Below the pieces are notes generated by a model, which was not told the origin of the DNA, did no database searches, and worked only from the letters and a program-made list of their open reading frames with translations. Source: Coriaria nepalensis (taxonomy: Eukaryota; Streptophyta; Magnoliopsida; Cucurbitales; Coriariaceae). From it: DNA of 64,000 nucleotides. Position 1 is the first letter of the stretch; every line of letters begins with the position of its first letter. Below are positions 48,799-59,820 of this stretch, piece by piece. The translations under genes were made by a program, and so were the position numbers. The stretch lies in the NCBI GenBank assembly GCA_027186245.1, contig CP114496.1, forward strand, positions 1,061,501 to 1,125,500, written 5' to 3'.

Positions 48799-50065
48799 TA
48801 AGATCCCCAACTCAAATATGACGGTTTTTTAAAATCTTTATCCGTGGTCAAACCAAATACCTTAGAAACTGAGATAAAACTTCGGATTAGATTGGGCATA
48901 CTAGTATAAAATCTATAATTTTCAAATCTAAATTATCTTCAAAATAAAAATTAAAAATCAATTCATTAGACACCAAATTCAATAAACAAGAAACAATTAA
49001 ACTCGATGTTATTTTTTTTTTTTTCCTTTTAACCTTGATATCTTCTATGAGCCAAAATAAACCAAAATGTCAAATGATTTTTTGAAAATAAACTCCAAAT
49101 AGTAGACAAAATAAATAAAGAAATAAACTCCAAGTACAAGCTCTTTCGTTAAAAAAATATATATTAAAAAATAAACAAAAATACTAAATAAATGTAAGAA
49201 TGTATTTTGAAAATATAAGGTATAATGACATACTGAAATTAATATTATTTTAAAAATAATTAAGTAATATTCTAAAAATATATAAGTGTATATATGTAAA
49301 GAGTAAATTGGTTAACCTATTACCTAGGAATATAACTGCTTACTGCTTAATATATATATATGACTAGGTTTAGGTTTCATCAATTTTTTATAAATTTATT
49401 TTCCATCTAAATTTTTCGAGTTAGATTTTGGTTAAATCCGTTACTAATTCAATACAGATTAAACTTACAGATTTTCTAGTCAGTGATTTAATTTTCAACT
49501 GAATGAATCGAATGATCGGTTTTCTATAGATCCCTAACTTTTATGAGCACCAATCTTAATTTTGTTTCAGTTTTGACATTATTTCAATGTTTCGTCTAAT
49601 TCTATAATAAAAAAAAATTATATATACTTATATGATTCGAGACTAAACTTTATTCACCGACGGCATGACGGCAATACTTGACTACCGGATAGCGGTAATG
49701 AAAATTAATGACTGTGCAATGGAAACCATGAAAATATTAGCAGAGTGATGATGGTTAATGCCAGTGAATGTAAAATTGCAATATTTATGATTTAAATTAT
49801 AATATATTTATGATTTAAATTATAATATATTTATGATTTAAATTATAATATATTTATGATTTAAATTATAATATATTTATGATTTTTTTTATATATTTTA
49901 GTATAAGAGTAGCTGAGTTAACTTGGAATTTTAAATGTTGAATTTAGTAGGACTTTTCAATTCTACGTAACTCTATCCATCATTTCAATTCTTCGAAGAC
50001 AGGACCGTCTACCTTCTGTTTTCGAATATCTACAATTAGGTTTAATTACCGTTAATAAGTTACTC
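48799..50065. other. intergenic with a 23-bp tandem repeat; PPR promoter at the right end
   Basis: ATTTATGATTTAAATTATAATAT is repeated in register from 49783 (49806, 49829, 49852, partial at 49875). Otherwise AT-rich with no gene. Confidence 0.6.
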
Positions 50066-51949
50066 ATGTACAACCTAAACATGACAGCAGTTTCGCACCA
50101 CCTTCCTCCTTCTCCAACCCGATTCGCTCTTCTCATTGGTCTCAATTTCCATCACCAGGTCTCTCTCTCTCCTTTCACTTCTCTACCAAATCCACTTGTA
50201 CAAGAAAACCAAGAAATAGAACAACTCATTCATTTCATAAAGTCATGCACGCGGAAGACCAATCTGCTCCAAATCCATGCCCATATCATCAAATCTTCTC
50301 TAATCCAACACCACGGCATTTCCAACCATTTCTTGTCCCGCATTGCTCTCTCTCCATTTCGAGAAACAGTCTACGCCCACCAACTGTTCGAAGAAATGCT
50401 CAAACGAACCGTTTCTCATTACAACACCATGATCAGAGCTTACTCTATGACCACCTCGCCTCAAGAAGGCTTCTTCCTATATAGAGATATGCAAAGGCAA
50501 GGATTTCGAGGTGACCCACTATCATTTTCCCTAGCTCTTAAATCGTGTGTTGGAATTTCTTCATTTATCAATGGAGCTCAGATTCATGCAAGGATTTTCA
50601 GGTATGGATATTTAACAGACAGCCTTTTGCTCACTACTTTGATGGAATTCTATTCATGTTGTAAGCAACACAATGAAGCATGTAAAGTGTTTGATGAAAT
50701 TCCTCTAAGAGATGTAGTTTCTTGGAATGTATTGATTTCTAGCTGCATTCGCAATAACCGGAAAAGAGACGCCTTGAGCTTATATGAAATCATGCAAAGT
50801 GAAACTTATCAATGTAAACCAGATGATGTTACGTGTTTACATCTTCTTCAAGCTTGCTCTCACTTAAACGCATTAGAATTCGGAAAAAGGATTCATTGTT
50901 ATATTAAAGACCATGGTTATGATCAAGCCATTAATTTATGTAATACCCTTATAGCAATGTATTCAAAATGTGGGTCCTTAGATAAAGCTTATGAAGTATT
51001 CAACGGAATGCGGGATAAAAATGTTGTGTCTTGGAGCGCAATGATCATGGGTTTAGCAATGAACGGGAAAGGTAGAGAAGCTATAAATGCCTTTAGTGAT
51101 ATGCTAGACTTGGGCCTTTGGCCTGATAATCAAACTTTCACTGGAGTCCTTTCTGCCTGCAGTCACACTGGGTTGGTCAAAGAAGGAATGATGTTTTTTG
51201 ACCGAATGACAAAAGAATTTGGAATGTCCCCTAATGTACATCATTATGGATGCATTGTTGATCTACTGGGCAGGGCCGGGATGCTAGACCGGGCCTATGA
51301 GGTAATAATGTCAATGGAGGTAAAGGCTGATTCAACAATATGGAGGACTCTACTAGGGTCATGTAGAATCCACAGCCATGTAGACTTAGCCGAACGTGTT
51401 ATTGACCATTTGATTGAACTTAAAGCCCAAGAAGCAGGCGATTACGTTTTGTTGTTAAACATTTATTCTTCGGCCGGGAATTGGGAAAAGGTCAAGGAAT
51501 TGAGGACGTTCATGAAAGAGAAGGACATCCAGACTAGCCCGGGTTGTAGTACAATAGAATTGAAAGGACAGGTCCATGAATTTCTCGTGGACGATATCTC
51601 ACATCCCAGCAAAGACAAGGTTTATGAAATGCTTGAGGAGATAAATAAGCAGTTGAAGATTGCAGGTTATGTTGTGGAAATAAAGTCGGAATTACATAAT
51701 TACCCTTGTGAACAAGAGAAGGGGTATGGGCTTTCTTATCATAGTGAGAAATTGGCTATTGCTTTCGGGGTTCTTATGACTCCACCTAGGACGAGTATTA
51801 GAGTGGCAAAGAATTTGAGGACTTGTGTTGATTGTCATAATTTTGCTAAGTTTGTGTCTAGTGTTTATGATCGGGAGGTTGTTGTAAGGGATCGGAGTCG
51901 GTTTCATCATTTCCGGGATGGAAGGTGCTCTTGTGGTGATTATTGGTAG
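50066..51949 (+). CDS. PLS-class pentatricopeptide repeat protein with E and DYW domains
   Basis: Intronless, 627 residues. The N-terminal 40-60 residues are Ser/Pro/His-rich and poor in acid residues, suiting an organelle-targeting peptide. PPR motifs of P, L and S types run from about residue 50 to 430 (for example DVVSWNVLISSCIRNNRKRDAL, NLCNTLIAMYSKCGSLDKAYEVF, NVVSWSAMIMGLAMNGKGREAI, DNQTFTGVLSACSHTGLVKEG). E and E+ motifs follow (to about 515), then a complete DYW deaminase domain ending CSCGDYW. It has the zinc-binding HSEKLAIAFG (about 559), CVDCHN (about 586) and HHFRDGRCSCGDYW. Such proteins bind organellar transcripts and drive C-to-U RNA editing; the target site cannot be read from this. 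The first Met was kept as it gives the targeting segment; MTAVSHH five codons later is an alternative. Confidence 0.95.
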   Translation: MYNLNMTAVSHHLPPSPTRFALLIGLNFHHQVSLSPFTSLPNPLVQENQEIEQLIHFIKSCTRKTNLLQIHAHIIKSSLIQHHGISNHFLSRIALSPFRETVYAHQLFEEMLKRTVSHYNTMIRAYSMTTSPQEGFFLYRDMQRQGFRGDPLSFSLALKSCVGISSFINGAQIHARIFRYGYLTDSLLLTTLMEFYSCCKQHNEACKVFDEIPLRDVVSWNVLISSCIRNNRKRDALSLYEIMQSETYQCKPDDVTCLHLLQACSHLNALEFGKRIHCYIKDHGYDQAINLCNTLIAMYSKCGSLDKAYEVFNGMRDKNVVSWSAMIMGLAMNGKGREAINAFSDMLDLGLWPDNQTFTGVLSACSHTGLVKEGMMFFDRMTKEFGMSPNVHHYGCIVDLLGRAGMLDRAYEVIMSMEVKADSTIWRTLLGSCRIHSHVDLAERVIDHLIELKAQEAGDYVLLLNIYSSAGNWEKVKELRTFMKEKDIQTSPGCSTIELKGQVHEFLVDDISHPSKDKVYEMLEEINKQLKIAGYVVEIKSELHNYPCEQEKGYGLSYHSEKLAIAFGVLMTPPRTSIRVAKNLRTCVDCHNFAKFVSSVYDREVVVRDRSRFHHFRDGRCSCGDYW

Positions 51950-52735
51950 AGTATTTATGTGTAGTGTTTCTGAATGGGAAGGCCTTGAGAAATTGGATGG
52001 AGGAAGAGAGTAGAAATCACCAACAAAGAACCCACACTCCATGCACAAGAGTTACTAGGACTACTACTCACTCACTGTCATCAAGGGTCTTCTTTTACTA
52101 ATCTGAGCCAATTCTTTTAGAATAAATTTGTATATATTTCAGAAGTGAAAATCCTTTGTCATATTTATTATTTGTTAATTAGTTTTAAGTTAAAATTTTG
52201 AAATTATCAAATTTATTAGGATCTGCTTGCTTGGCCGCCCCTACTAAATTACGAAAACGTGATTACAATCACAAAACACGCCTTTTTGGCCCGACAACCA
52301 TTTTTGGCCGTGTATTTCGTGATTTCAAAGTGATAATCCACTGTTCATGTTCTGTAAACTCTGAAGATTAAAATTGGGTACAATCCCATTTCTTCTTCAT
52401 TGTCACTACCATTCACACTCACGCCTCTCCTCCAACCTTCGAGAAAAGCAACAATGTCCATATTTATTCACCAGTGTTTAAACCAGTCTCCGCTCCAAGC
52501 TCCACAATTCGAAGCTTTTTGCTCCGACGCTCCTTGACTCTTTGAAGTTCCAAGCTCCGAGATCTGAATCTGTAGTCTTCGAAGTTCCGAGATCTGAAGT
52601 CTCCAATATATGCGCAAAGCTCTAAAGATCTAGTAAAGCTGTACTCAACTTCACGATTCGTTCTTGACTTAAAACCGCTTTCTTTGATTTTTTCCTTGAC
52701 CTAGCTAAGGCTACTGTTTCAGTTGTAGGTGTACC
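51950..52735. other. 3' flank of the PPR gene
   Basis: No gene recognised. A partially self-complementary stretch at 52255-52345 (CGTGATTACAATCAC ... GGCCGTGTATTTCGTG) may be a worn MITE end. From 52480 to 52620 GAAG/CTCCGA words repeat loosely. Confidence 0.35.
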
Positions 52736-55425
52736 ACCTGTTATGAATATAGTTGAGCTGCTGATGGGCTTGAGGATCGTTAGCCTCCTAATTAGAAAGT
52801 GTCTACTATATGTTAGTATGGTTAATATGCTGCACGTGCTTGCTTTTTTGTTAATATACTTAGCCTACTTAATGTAATATTTTTGATAATTTAATATAAC
52901 GATTATCATTTTTTCCTATCTTACTTTCTCTCTCTACTCTATTTTCTTTGTTTCATTTATGAACTTTATATGGTATCGATCAATTTTTTTGAATTGTGTT
53001 TCTATATTTCTTCCACTTGAATTGATTTTGTTTCTGTGCAATTTCCTATCTATTCTTGCTCGTTCTTTGATTGTGATTTCTTCTTGTTCACAATGGGAGA
53101 TGATGACTCGTGCGGTGGTTCTGCTTCTCGTTCTATTTCGAAGTCGTTTGTGACAATTCGTAAGAAGGAGGTTAAGTGTACTGATTCATACTGAAGTTGC
53201 AGATTGGTTCAGTCGGTCATTTGTATATCCACTCCTAAGATACTTCGGGATTGAATCTGATTACTAATAAGCTGACTGGAAGTGAGAACTATGGTATTTA
53301 AAGTACATCTATGAGGTCAGCCCTAATTTCTAAAAATTAGGTTTTGTTAAAGGTCAGTATCTTAAACCGAGCTTAGATTCTCTTTTCTTTTCTGCCTGGA
53401 AGCGTTGCAATGCAATGATCACCTCATTAACTTTGAATTCTTTATCTAGTGAATTGATCAATGATGCTATCTTTGCATGAGATGCAAAAGATTTTTGGCT
53501 AGATTTGAAAAAAAGATTTGATAAAATCAATGGATCTAGAATTTTTTCTATTCAAAAGAAAATCGTGATACTAGATCAAGGAAACAAAACTGTCGTTGCC
53601 TATTACTCTAGGTTGAAAGCTCTTTGGGATGAATATTCTGCCTAAGTTATTCCTTCATCATGTCAATGTGCTTCTACAACTGCTTTCTCGTTCTTTGATC
53701 AACAACAATGCCTTATCCAGTTCTTAATGGGAGTAAATGTTGGTTATAGTGTTGTTAGGAGCCAAATCCTAATGACGATACCTATTTCCACAGTTAATGC
53801 TGTATTTTCTATGGTTAATACAGAAGAGTGTAACATGATAGTAGCCTTCATGAATTCTAGGTCATTTGAGTCCACTGCATTGTATGGAAGTAATCCTCAA
53901 AAAGGCAATTTCCAAAGGAATAATTCTGGTAAGAGAGTTGAATGTAAATTATGTCACATTTTTGGTCATCGCAAGGAAAACTCTTACAAATTGATAGGTT
54001 ATCCTCCCAGATACAAGTTCAAAAATCCTAGGAATACAGTAAGGCAATCTCTGGCCAACAATGTAAATGTTGATAATGCACAAGAGTTTGCTATTCATTA
54101 GCAAGCCTCTACACATATTTCTAATGCTCATATGTCTCATCATCAATACATTCAGGTTCTGCAGCTTGTTCATAATGATGGAGCAAATACTGCACTAATC
54201 ACTCATGCTACTAATGTGACAAGTTTGATATTGGTGCTTGGATTATTGATATTGGTGATTGGATTATTGATATTGGTGCAACAACGCATATGACTTGTGA
54301 TTTTTCTTTTTCAATTTCACCAATTGCATGTGTTAGTAATTCATCTTCTATTGTGATACTCCCTAATAGTCAAACCACTATATCTAATCATTTAGGATCC
54401 GTTCATGTCTCTTCTTCTTTAACACTTAAAGAAGTTCTCTTTGTCCCTCAATTCAAATTCAACTTGATGTCAGTTCCTCGTTTAATATTTGAATTAGACT
54501 GTTTTGTAACCTTTTATGCATTGTTCTGTGTATTTTAGGATCGTACCATTGGAAAAATATTGAGTATTGGTAAAAAACACTATGCACTATATTATCTTCA
54601 ACAATCTCTTAATACACCTCAAACATGGCTGAATCTTTCAATTTCCAAATGTAGTCAATTTTCAGCCTTTTGTAATAAGCCAATCTCTTGCTTGTGGCGC
54701 TCTAGATTTGGTCATGTTTCTTTTTCCAAACTGCAATGTATCCTCTCTTTAAAGAGGCTGTTAAATTCTAATGCAATTACATAATTTTTGTTTGTCCACA
54801 AGCAAGACAAGCTCATTTTTCTTTTCCTTTAAGTACTTCCAGAGCTGTTTTTCCATTTGACCTATTACATATGGATGTATGGGGTCTTTTTAAAACACCA
54901 TCACACAATGGTGCTCATTTCTTTCCTACTGTTGTTGATGATCATATTAGAGCAGTTTGGACAGATTTACTTCATTCTAAATGTGATGTATTTCAAGTCA
55001 TAAAATCATTTATCATCATGCTGCACAACCAATTCTCTTACTAGGTTAAACAAATTAGGTCTAATAATGGTTCTGAATTTTTTAACTTTGAATGTGCTTC
55101 CGTTTTTGCTTCTCTTGGAATCATATATAAGAGTTCTTGCAATTGTACTCCACAATAAAATGGCATAGTAGAACGAAAACATAAATATCTTCTAGACCGA
55201 GCTAGAGCTCTACAAATACAGACTAATGTTCCTATAAAGTTTTAGGGAGAATGTATTGCCACTGCAACCTTTTTGGTCAATCGTTAACCTTCTAAAGTTC
55301 TCAACAATGTCTCTCCATATGAGAAATTATTTCAAAAACCACCTGACATTTCATTTCTTCATACATTTTGCTGCTTATGCTTTGTTAAGACTCTATCTTT
55401 CCCATGGTTAATTTTCTGTTAAAGA
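52736..55425 (+). pseudogene. Ty1/copia element relic (LTR, gag, protease, integrase)
   Basis: A left LTR probably spans about 52739-52968; the primer-binding site TGGTATC (52971-52977) is cut short against the usual TGGTATCAGAGC. Gag follows in pieces: LNLITNKLTGSENYGIW.., SALISKNKLGF.KGQYLKP, SAWKRCNAMITSLTLNS near 53250-53460, FWLDLKKRFDKINGSRIF, an open piece 53727-54101 with the zinc knuckle CKLCHIFGHRKENSYKLIGYP (CX2CX3-4H type with one residue changed). Protease: WIIDIGATTHMT near 54264-54300, with a tandem repeat. GAG-pre-integrase: LWRSRFGHVSFSKLQ near 54700. Integrase: LHMDVWGLFKTPSHNG near 54865, NGIVERKHKYLLDRARAL near 55160, VSPYEKLF near 55305. It breaks off before reverse transcriptase, near 55425, against the lipoate-ligase pseudogene. 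Confidence 0.88.
54226..54290 (+). repeat. 21-bp tandem repeat inside the copia protease site
   Basis: TGATATTGGTGCTTGGATTAT is repeated (54226, 54247, partial 54268). It codes WIIDIG, so the protease active-site leader is present nearly three times (DIGAWIIDIGDWIIDIGATTHMT in content). Confidence 0.9.
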
Positions 55426-55472
55426 TATCAGTAAGAGTGATTTATGAGGAATTTGTGAGTATTTCTGCATAG

Positions 55473-56437
55473 GAAACCTGCAGAGCTAATCAAAACAGAG
55501 TCAGTCTTACAAGATCGGATTCCAATTATCAGAAGATTAACAGGGGGCGGTACAGTTATTGTTGATCATGACACGGTTTTCATCACCTTTATATGCAATA
55601 AAGAGGCTGTTCCCGGTTTGCAGCCTTATCCTTGCCCTATAATGTCTTGGAGTAGTCTATTGTATAGCAAAGTCTTCCAAGGAATTGCTGATTTCCATCT
55701 TCGGGAAAATGGTAGGCAGCTCGGTTATATTTTATTTTAATAGCCTTCCATGCGATCTTAGCTAATGAAAATTGCTACTCTTGTACCAGTGAACATACAA
55801 ATTGTTATTGCGGAAGTGGATCAGGTCTTAACCCATTTCCTTTTTCTTTTTCCCTCTCCTTTCTGGTGTTAGATTATGTATTTGGTGGAAATGCTCAATC
55901 CATTACAAAACCAGGTGGATCCACCACACATCATTTTTATGGGACTATGAGGTTAATAACATGGCATACTGGAAACATCCAAAACGGGCTCCTGATTATC
56001 GATTGGTATTCAAATCTAACTTCTTCAAATATTTTTTGGGTTATTTTTATTTGAGTATTTGATATTATATCTGTTGGTTGGTTTGAGCCACTCATTCTGA
56101 ATTTCCTGAAAGTTATTCTATTTATTTCTTCTTAAGGCAAGGGACCATTTGGAATTTATTTGCAGCATGAAGGACTATATTCCCAGATCATTATTTATGG
56201 AGAAAACAGTAGAGGCTGTTAAAACCCATTTTGCTATGACATCAATAGAAATGGATGATTTTGTATCTGACTTGAATGATGCAAAAGTTTAGTCCCACAA
56301 CAAGGTTATTGTCAGAGAAAGAATTGGTGGAGGCAGCAGCTTTTGCATCTCCTGTTCAGCCCTCTTTTTCTGAGCCATTGTCATCGTAAGTTAAAGAAGA
56401 ATTTGAACAACAAATATTGAAGCTAAAAATTGCTTGA
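55473..56437 (+). pseudogene. lipoate-protein ligase A-like gene, 5'-truncated pseudogene
   Basis: Exon-like pieces with splice signals still visible: 55473-55711, 55873-56005, 56138-56437. The first reads KPAELIKTESVLQDRIPIIR, RLTGGGTVIVDHDTVFITF, ICNKEAVPGLQPYPCPIMSW and so on, characteristic of the plant biotin/lipoate A/B protein ligase family (RRLTGGGTV is the family motif). The second begins DYVFGGNAQSITK, where relatives have a few more residues including the catalytic Lys (xxKFGGNAQ). A one-base deletion then shifts the frame before RWIHHTSFLWDYEVNNMAYW. The third (ARDHLEFICSMKDYIPRSLF) has a frameshift after NDAKV (about 56290) and an in-frame TAA at 56387. The N-terminal exons are missing; upstream sequence is the copia relic. 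It is not functional. Confidence 0.82.
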
Positions 56438-56853
56438 GTTTACCCATTTTCCTCATAATAAATTCTCATTTTTTACCCTTAAAAGTTTTATTGTTTCATA
56501 TCATTGTATAATGTTGATGCTCGAACACCCCCATATGTTACATAAGCTTCTTCTTCTTCATAGCTTGATCATTATCTACCGGTCAAGTTTTGATCTCAAA
56601 GGAGATTTGTATCTTGTGTTAGTTTTTTGAAAAAAATGGGAAGAAACTCATAGGGACATGTATGCTGAATCTAGTAGCCACATTTTTATTGAAGTAAATC
56701 AGATTGATGATATTCAATGACAACGTTGTAGTCTTTCCCTGTACACTGATAGTCCCAAAACCTCACTCAAAAGCTAATACATGGTTACAAATACAAATGA
56801 AACATTTCCTCTACTTCTTCTTCTTCTTATCTTTCTTCAATGGCTTCTTCTTC
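56438..56853. other. convergent 3' flanks of the lipoate-ligase pseudogene and LHCA4
   Basis: Contains the LHCA4 3' UTR on - strand. A CTTCTTCTT triplet run lies at about 56811-56855, directly beside the LHCA4 stop. No other gene. Confidence 0.4.
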
Positions 56854-57871
56854 TTACCTGCTTAGTGTTTGAACAATGGTGTTGTGCCATGGGTCCGACA
56901 GGTGCTGCAACAAGTTGTCAAATGGTCCTTTTCCAGTAACATTGTGCTGAATTATAAATCCCAAGAATGCCAACATTGCCAATCTCCCTGCATTAATAAA
57001 TCGAATCAAATTATCTTTGTTTTCAAACTGGAATTTTGTGGACACAAGAAATTTAGATTCAATATTGACTGTATTTTAAGGTTCAGTTGATTAATGAGTT
57101 GAAACTGGAGTGTGAGGAAAATAAAAGCAATATTTTTCTGTTACCATTGGCAATTTCCTTCTCTTTAGCTTCAGGAGTGGGTGCAAAGTTGAGAGGGTTG
57201 AAAATGCCACCAGGGTATCCAACTTCATTCGGGGGCAAACTGTATTGCTTGAAAATTGGGTCTTGATTAACACTTCCCGGGTTCTTAATATCTTGCCACC
57301 GTCTGATCTCGACGTAGTGGAACAAGATGAACTCGATCACTAAAAGTGTAGATGATGATGCAAAGTACTCTGCTTTCCCGGCATCATACCATTTCGGTAC
57401 GTTCAGAATTCCGATGCTTGTGAATACTTCTGGAAGAAGCATCCCTGCTACTCCGAGCATCGCCCATCTTCCATTCACGAGTTCTGCTTGCACGAACCAC
57501 TTCAAGTTCTCTGGGTCCTCTGCTAACCCAAGAGGGTCAAACCCATTGTCACCTGGAAGACTGCATCATCATTCCAAAAAAATAAGTTTAGACAGTTTTG
57601 AACTATATATAAATTAGGAATTTAGAAATTGGACTAGTGATCAGTTTTTTAACTATATTTACCTGCCGTTGAGGTAGTTTGGTGAGGCTAAACCGGGCAA
57701 CCACTCTCCTTTCTTGGCCTCAACTTTGAAGGAAGTTGTAGAAGAAAAAGATGACATTGACTTAACGGACAAAGCTCTGGTGAGTTTAACAGAAGACCCA
57801 GTGAGGAACCGGGTTTTTTGGGTGCATGGCCGAAATATAGCGGCTGAAGCTTGAGTTGTCACGGTGGCCAT
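56854..57871 (-). CDS. LHCA4: chlorophyll a/b-binding protein of photosystem I, LHCA4
   Basis: Three exons (- strand): 57871-57663, 57560-57145, 56987-56854, all junctions in frame, 252 residues. Residues 1 to about 50 ([16 protein letters not shown]..) are a chloroplast transit peptide. The mature protein begins near [17 protein letters not shown]. Helix B contains [22 protein letters not shown]96 and R101 are the conserved ion pair, and N99 replaces the usual His as ligand of a chlorophyll, the change behind the red-shifted chlorophylls of Lhca3/Lhca4. Helix C is [20 protein letters not shown], and helix A ([21 protein letters not shown]) ends before [16 protein letters not shown], a typical Lhca4 tail. 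The protein forms the outer Lhca1-Lhca4 antenna dimer of photosystem I in the thylakoid. Intact. Confidence 0.97.
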
Positions 57872-58280
57872 TTTTTTCCCCCTTCTTCTACAACTCGAAA
57901 ATGATTTTGCTTAGTGAGGAGTTTAGCGCTGGCTATAGTAGTAGTTGTAGAAGAAGACTTGACCTCAGAAAATTATATTTTGCATGCAATTTGTAGGGTG
58001 GGTTTGATTTTTATTAAGCTTGTGGTTCTTGTTCTTTGTTTGAAGTTGGACGGTTGATCTAAATGATTTTTTGGGATGGACAGTTAAGATGAGTCTGTGG
58101 ATTTTGTCGCAGCCAATGGGAATATTTGGGCCTTATCCTTTTATCTCGAGTGCCATATCCATAGATCCATTTCTTTGTTGCTGTTGGTTGAGGAAAGGTG
58201 CTGTGGGGACTCTGTTTTTTTGGGATATCCTGCCCCGTGGAATATTTGTTGTCCAATTGGTGTATGACACGTGGCTGCAG
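57872..58280 (-). promoter_or_regulatory. LHCA4 promoter with I-box and G-box
   Basis: On the gene strand, GATAAGG (58131-58137), an I-box, lies about 265 bases before the ATG, and CACGTG within GCCACGTGTC (58266-58275), a G-box, about 400 before it. A CCAAT word is on the opposite strand at 58113-58117. Paired I-box and G-box elements are standard in light-regulated photosynthesis genes. A weak TATA candidate (AATATAATTTT) is near 57967-57978. Confidence 0.6.
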
Positions 58281-59384
58281 TGATCACAACTTAGCAAAAA
58301 AATCTAACCCTCTCGTTTTCCTTTTAGTAAGGGAAATTCTTCAAGTTCTTTTTCTTGAATTTTGCATTAACAAAGTTACAATTTTAGTTTTTAATCAAAA
58401 TCTTATTAATTTTTGAGGTCATAAGAAACTAAATGAGGATTAGCTAGGGATAGGGTAATGGTTAAACGGTCAGTTAACTGACCGGTCGGAAAATTATTGA
58501 AGAATTAAATGATTGTGGACTAGTTCCTAACCGGTAGGCATGAGTTAGATAAATGTTAACTTCTCATTTTCTTTTTAATTATTATCTTATGATTGAGTTT
58601 ATAATTAATGTAATGTGTTTATTACTAATCATAAATTTTTTTGGAGGAATTACCGACCACTAACCGTAAGTTTAATTAACGACTTTTTCAAAATAAATTA
58701 AAATCCCATCATTTTGGGTATTTTTCGACGGTTGGTAATAGTTAATTTGCTCATTTATTGGGTATTCCTAAGATAGCTAATACCACTAATATCATTCATC
58801 GCCAATCAACGTAGCCAAACATCCAAGGGATTTGTCAAACACATTAATGTGACACCCCATTATTATTTCTCCGGTTTCCTCCGACTCGAACTCTAGAGCT
58901 ACTAAGTCCTTAGGTGAAGGGGGAGGGGGGATGATTTAAAAATTTGGAGTTCTCAAGATCTCTATTATTCCTGACTGTTGGATATTAAGAAATTAGATCT
59001 AATAGGTACAGTTTAAGAGGGGTAAAACATTATTTTTCATTAGTTTAAAGGGCCTTTAAGTAATAAAACAAAAGCTTCAGACTAACGAAAATGAAATTGT
59101 TCATCTTATCCTCATCCCTCTCTAAAACCCTACTTTTCTCAGGGTCGAATTGCATGGCGCCCATACATCCCGTGCATCCGGGCCATCCATGTAGTCTGAG
59201 TAAGCCACATCGCCCATGGATGAATTGTGCGGTAAGAAACAAGTGGGTCACCGGGTTTAACCCGTGTGTTTTTAATTTTTTTTTTTCTTTCCCCTCTCAT
59301 TTTACTCTCCATCAATGAACCCATTCGAGCTTTTGAACTCGTTGGAAGTCACGAAGTGGTAGGAAATATGAAATTACGAACATA
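58281..59384. other. intergenic, worn repeat sequence
   Basis: No gene recognised. TGTGACACCCCATTATTATT at about 58848 resembles a gypsy-type LTR start, but no second copy or polyprotein is nearby. Confidence 0.35.
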
Positions 59385-59820
59385 TGGGATGTCGGTCTGT
59401 GCATCACACATGTAACTCTAAATTACTTTACGAGTCCTCGATCTGTGAAAGGCTCTTCGACCTTTAGAGTTACTCTACATGTCAAAGGAACTCGATATGA
59501 GCCCTTCAACCCTTAAAATTACTCTACGGGTCGAAGGGACTTAACCTGAAGGGCCCTTCAACCCGTAGAGTAATCTTAAGGTTTGAAAGACCCTTCGATT
59601 CACAGGTCGAGTACCTTCAACCTGTTGAGTAACTCTAAAGGAGTTGAAGGGCCTTTCACTTCACAAGTCAAAACCTTTTGACTCGTAGAGTAACTCTAAG
59701 GGTCGAAAAGCCCTTACATGCCAAGTCCAAGTCCAAGTCCATTCGACTCGTAGAGTAACTTAGAGTTACACGTGAGATGTCGGTCTGTGCAACTCAGACT
59801 GACATCTCACATGTCGGTAA
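59385..59820. repeat. satellite related to the array at 1-1100
   Basis: About six units of roughly 60 bases: AGAGTAACTCTAAGGGTCGAA, GGGCCCTTCGACTCACAGGTCGA and variants, with internal palindromes such as TCGAAGGGCCCTTCGA. The array is bounded by ATGTCGGTCTGTGCATCACACATG on the left and by CAGACTGACATCTCACATGTCGGT on the right, the same sentence as at the window start (ACATCTCACATGTCGGTCTG). Confidence 0.8.

Noticed and set aside
52255..52345. Imperfect inverted repeat near the PPR 3' end
   Set aside because: Arms mismatch after about 10 bases; not strong enough to call an element.
58848..58870. Possible gypsy LTR start (TGTGACACCCC)
   Set aside because: A single short word with no matching end, no primer-binding site and no polyprotein nearby.
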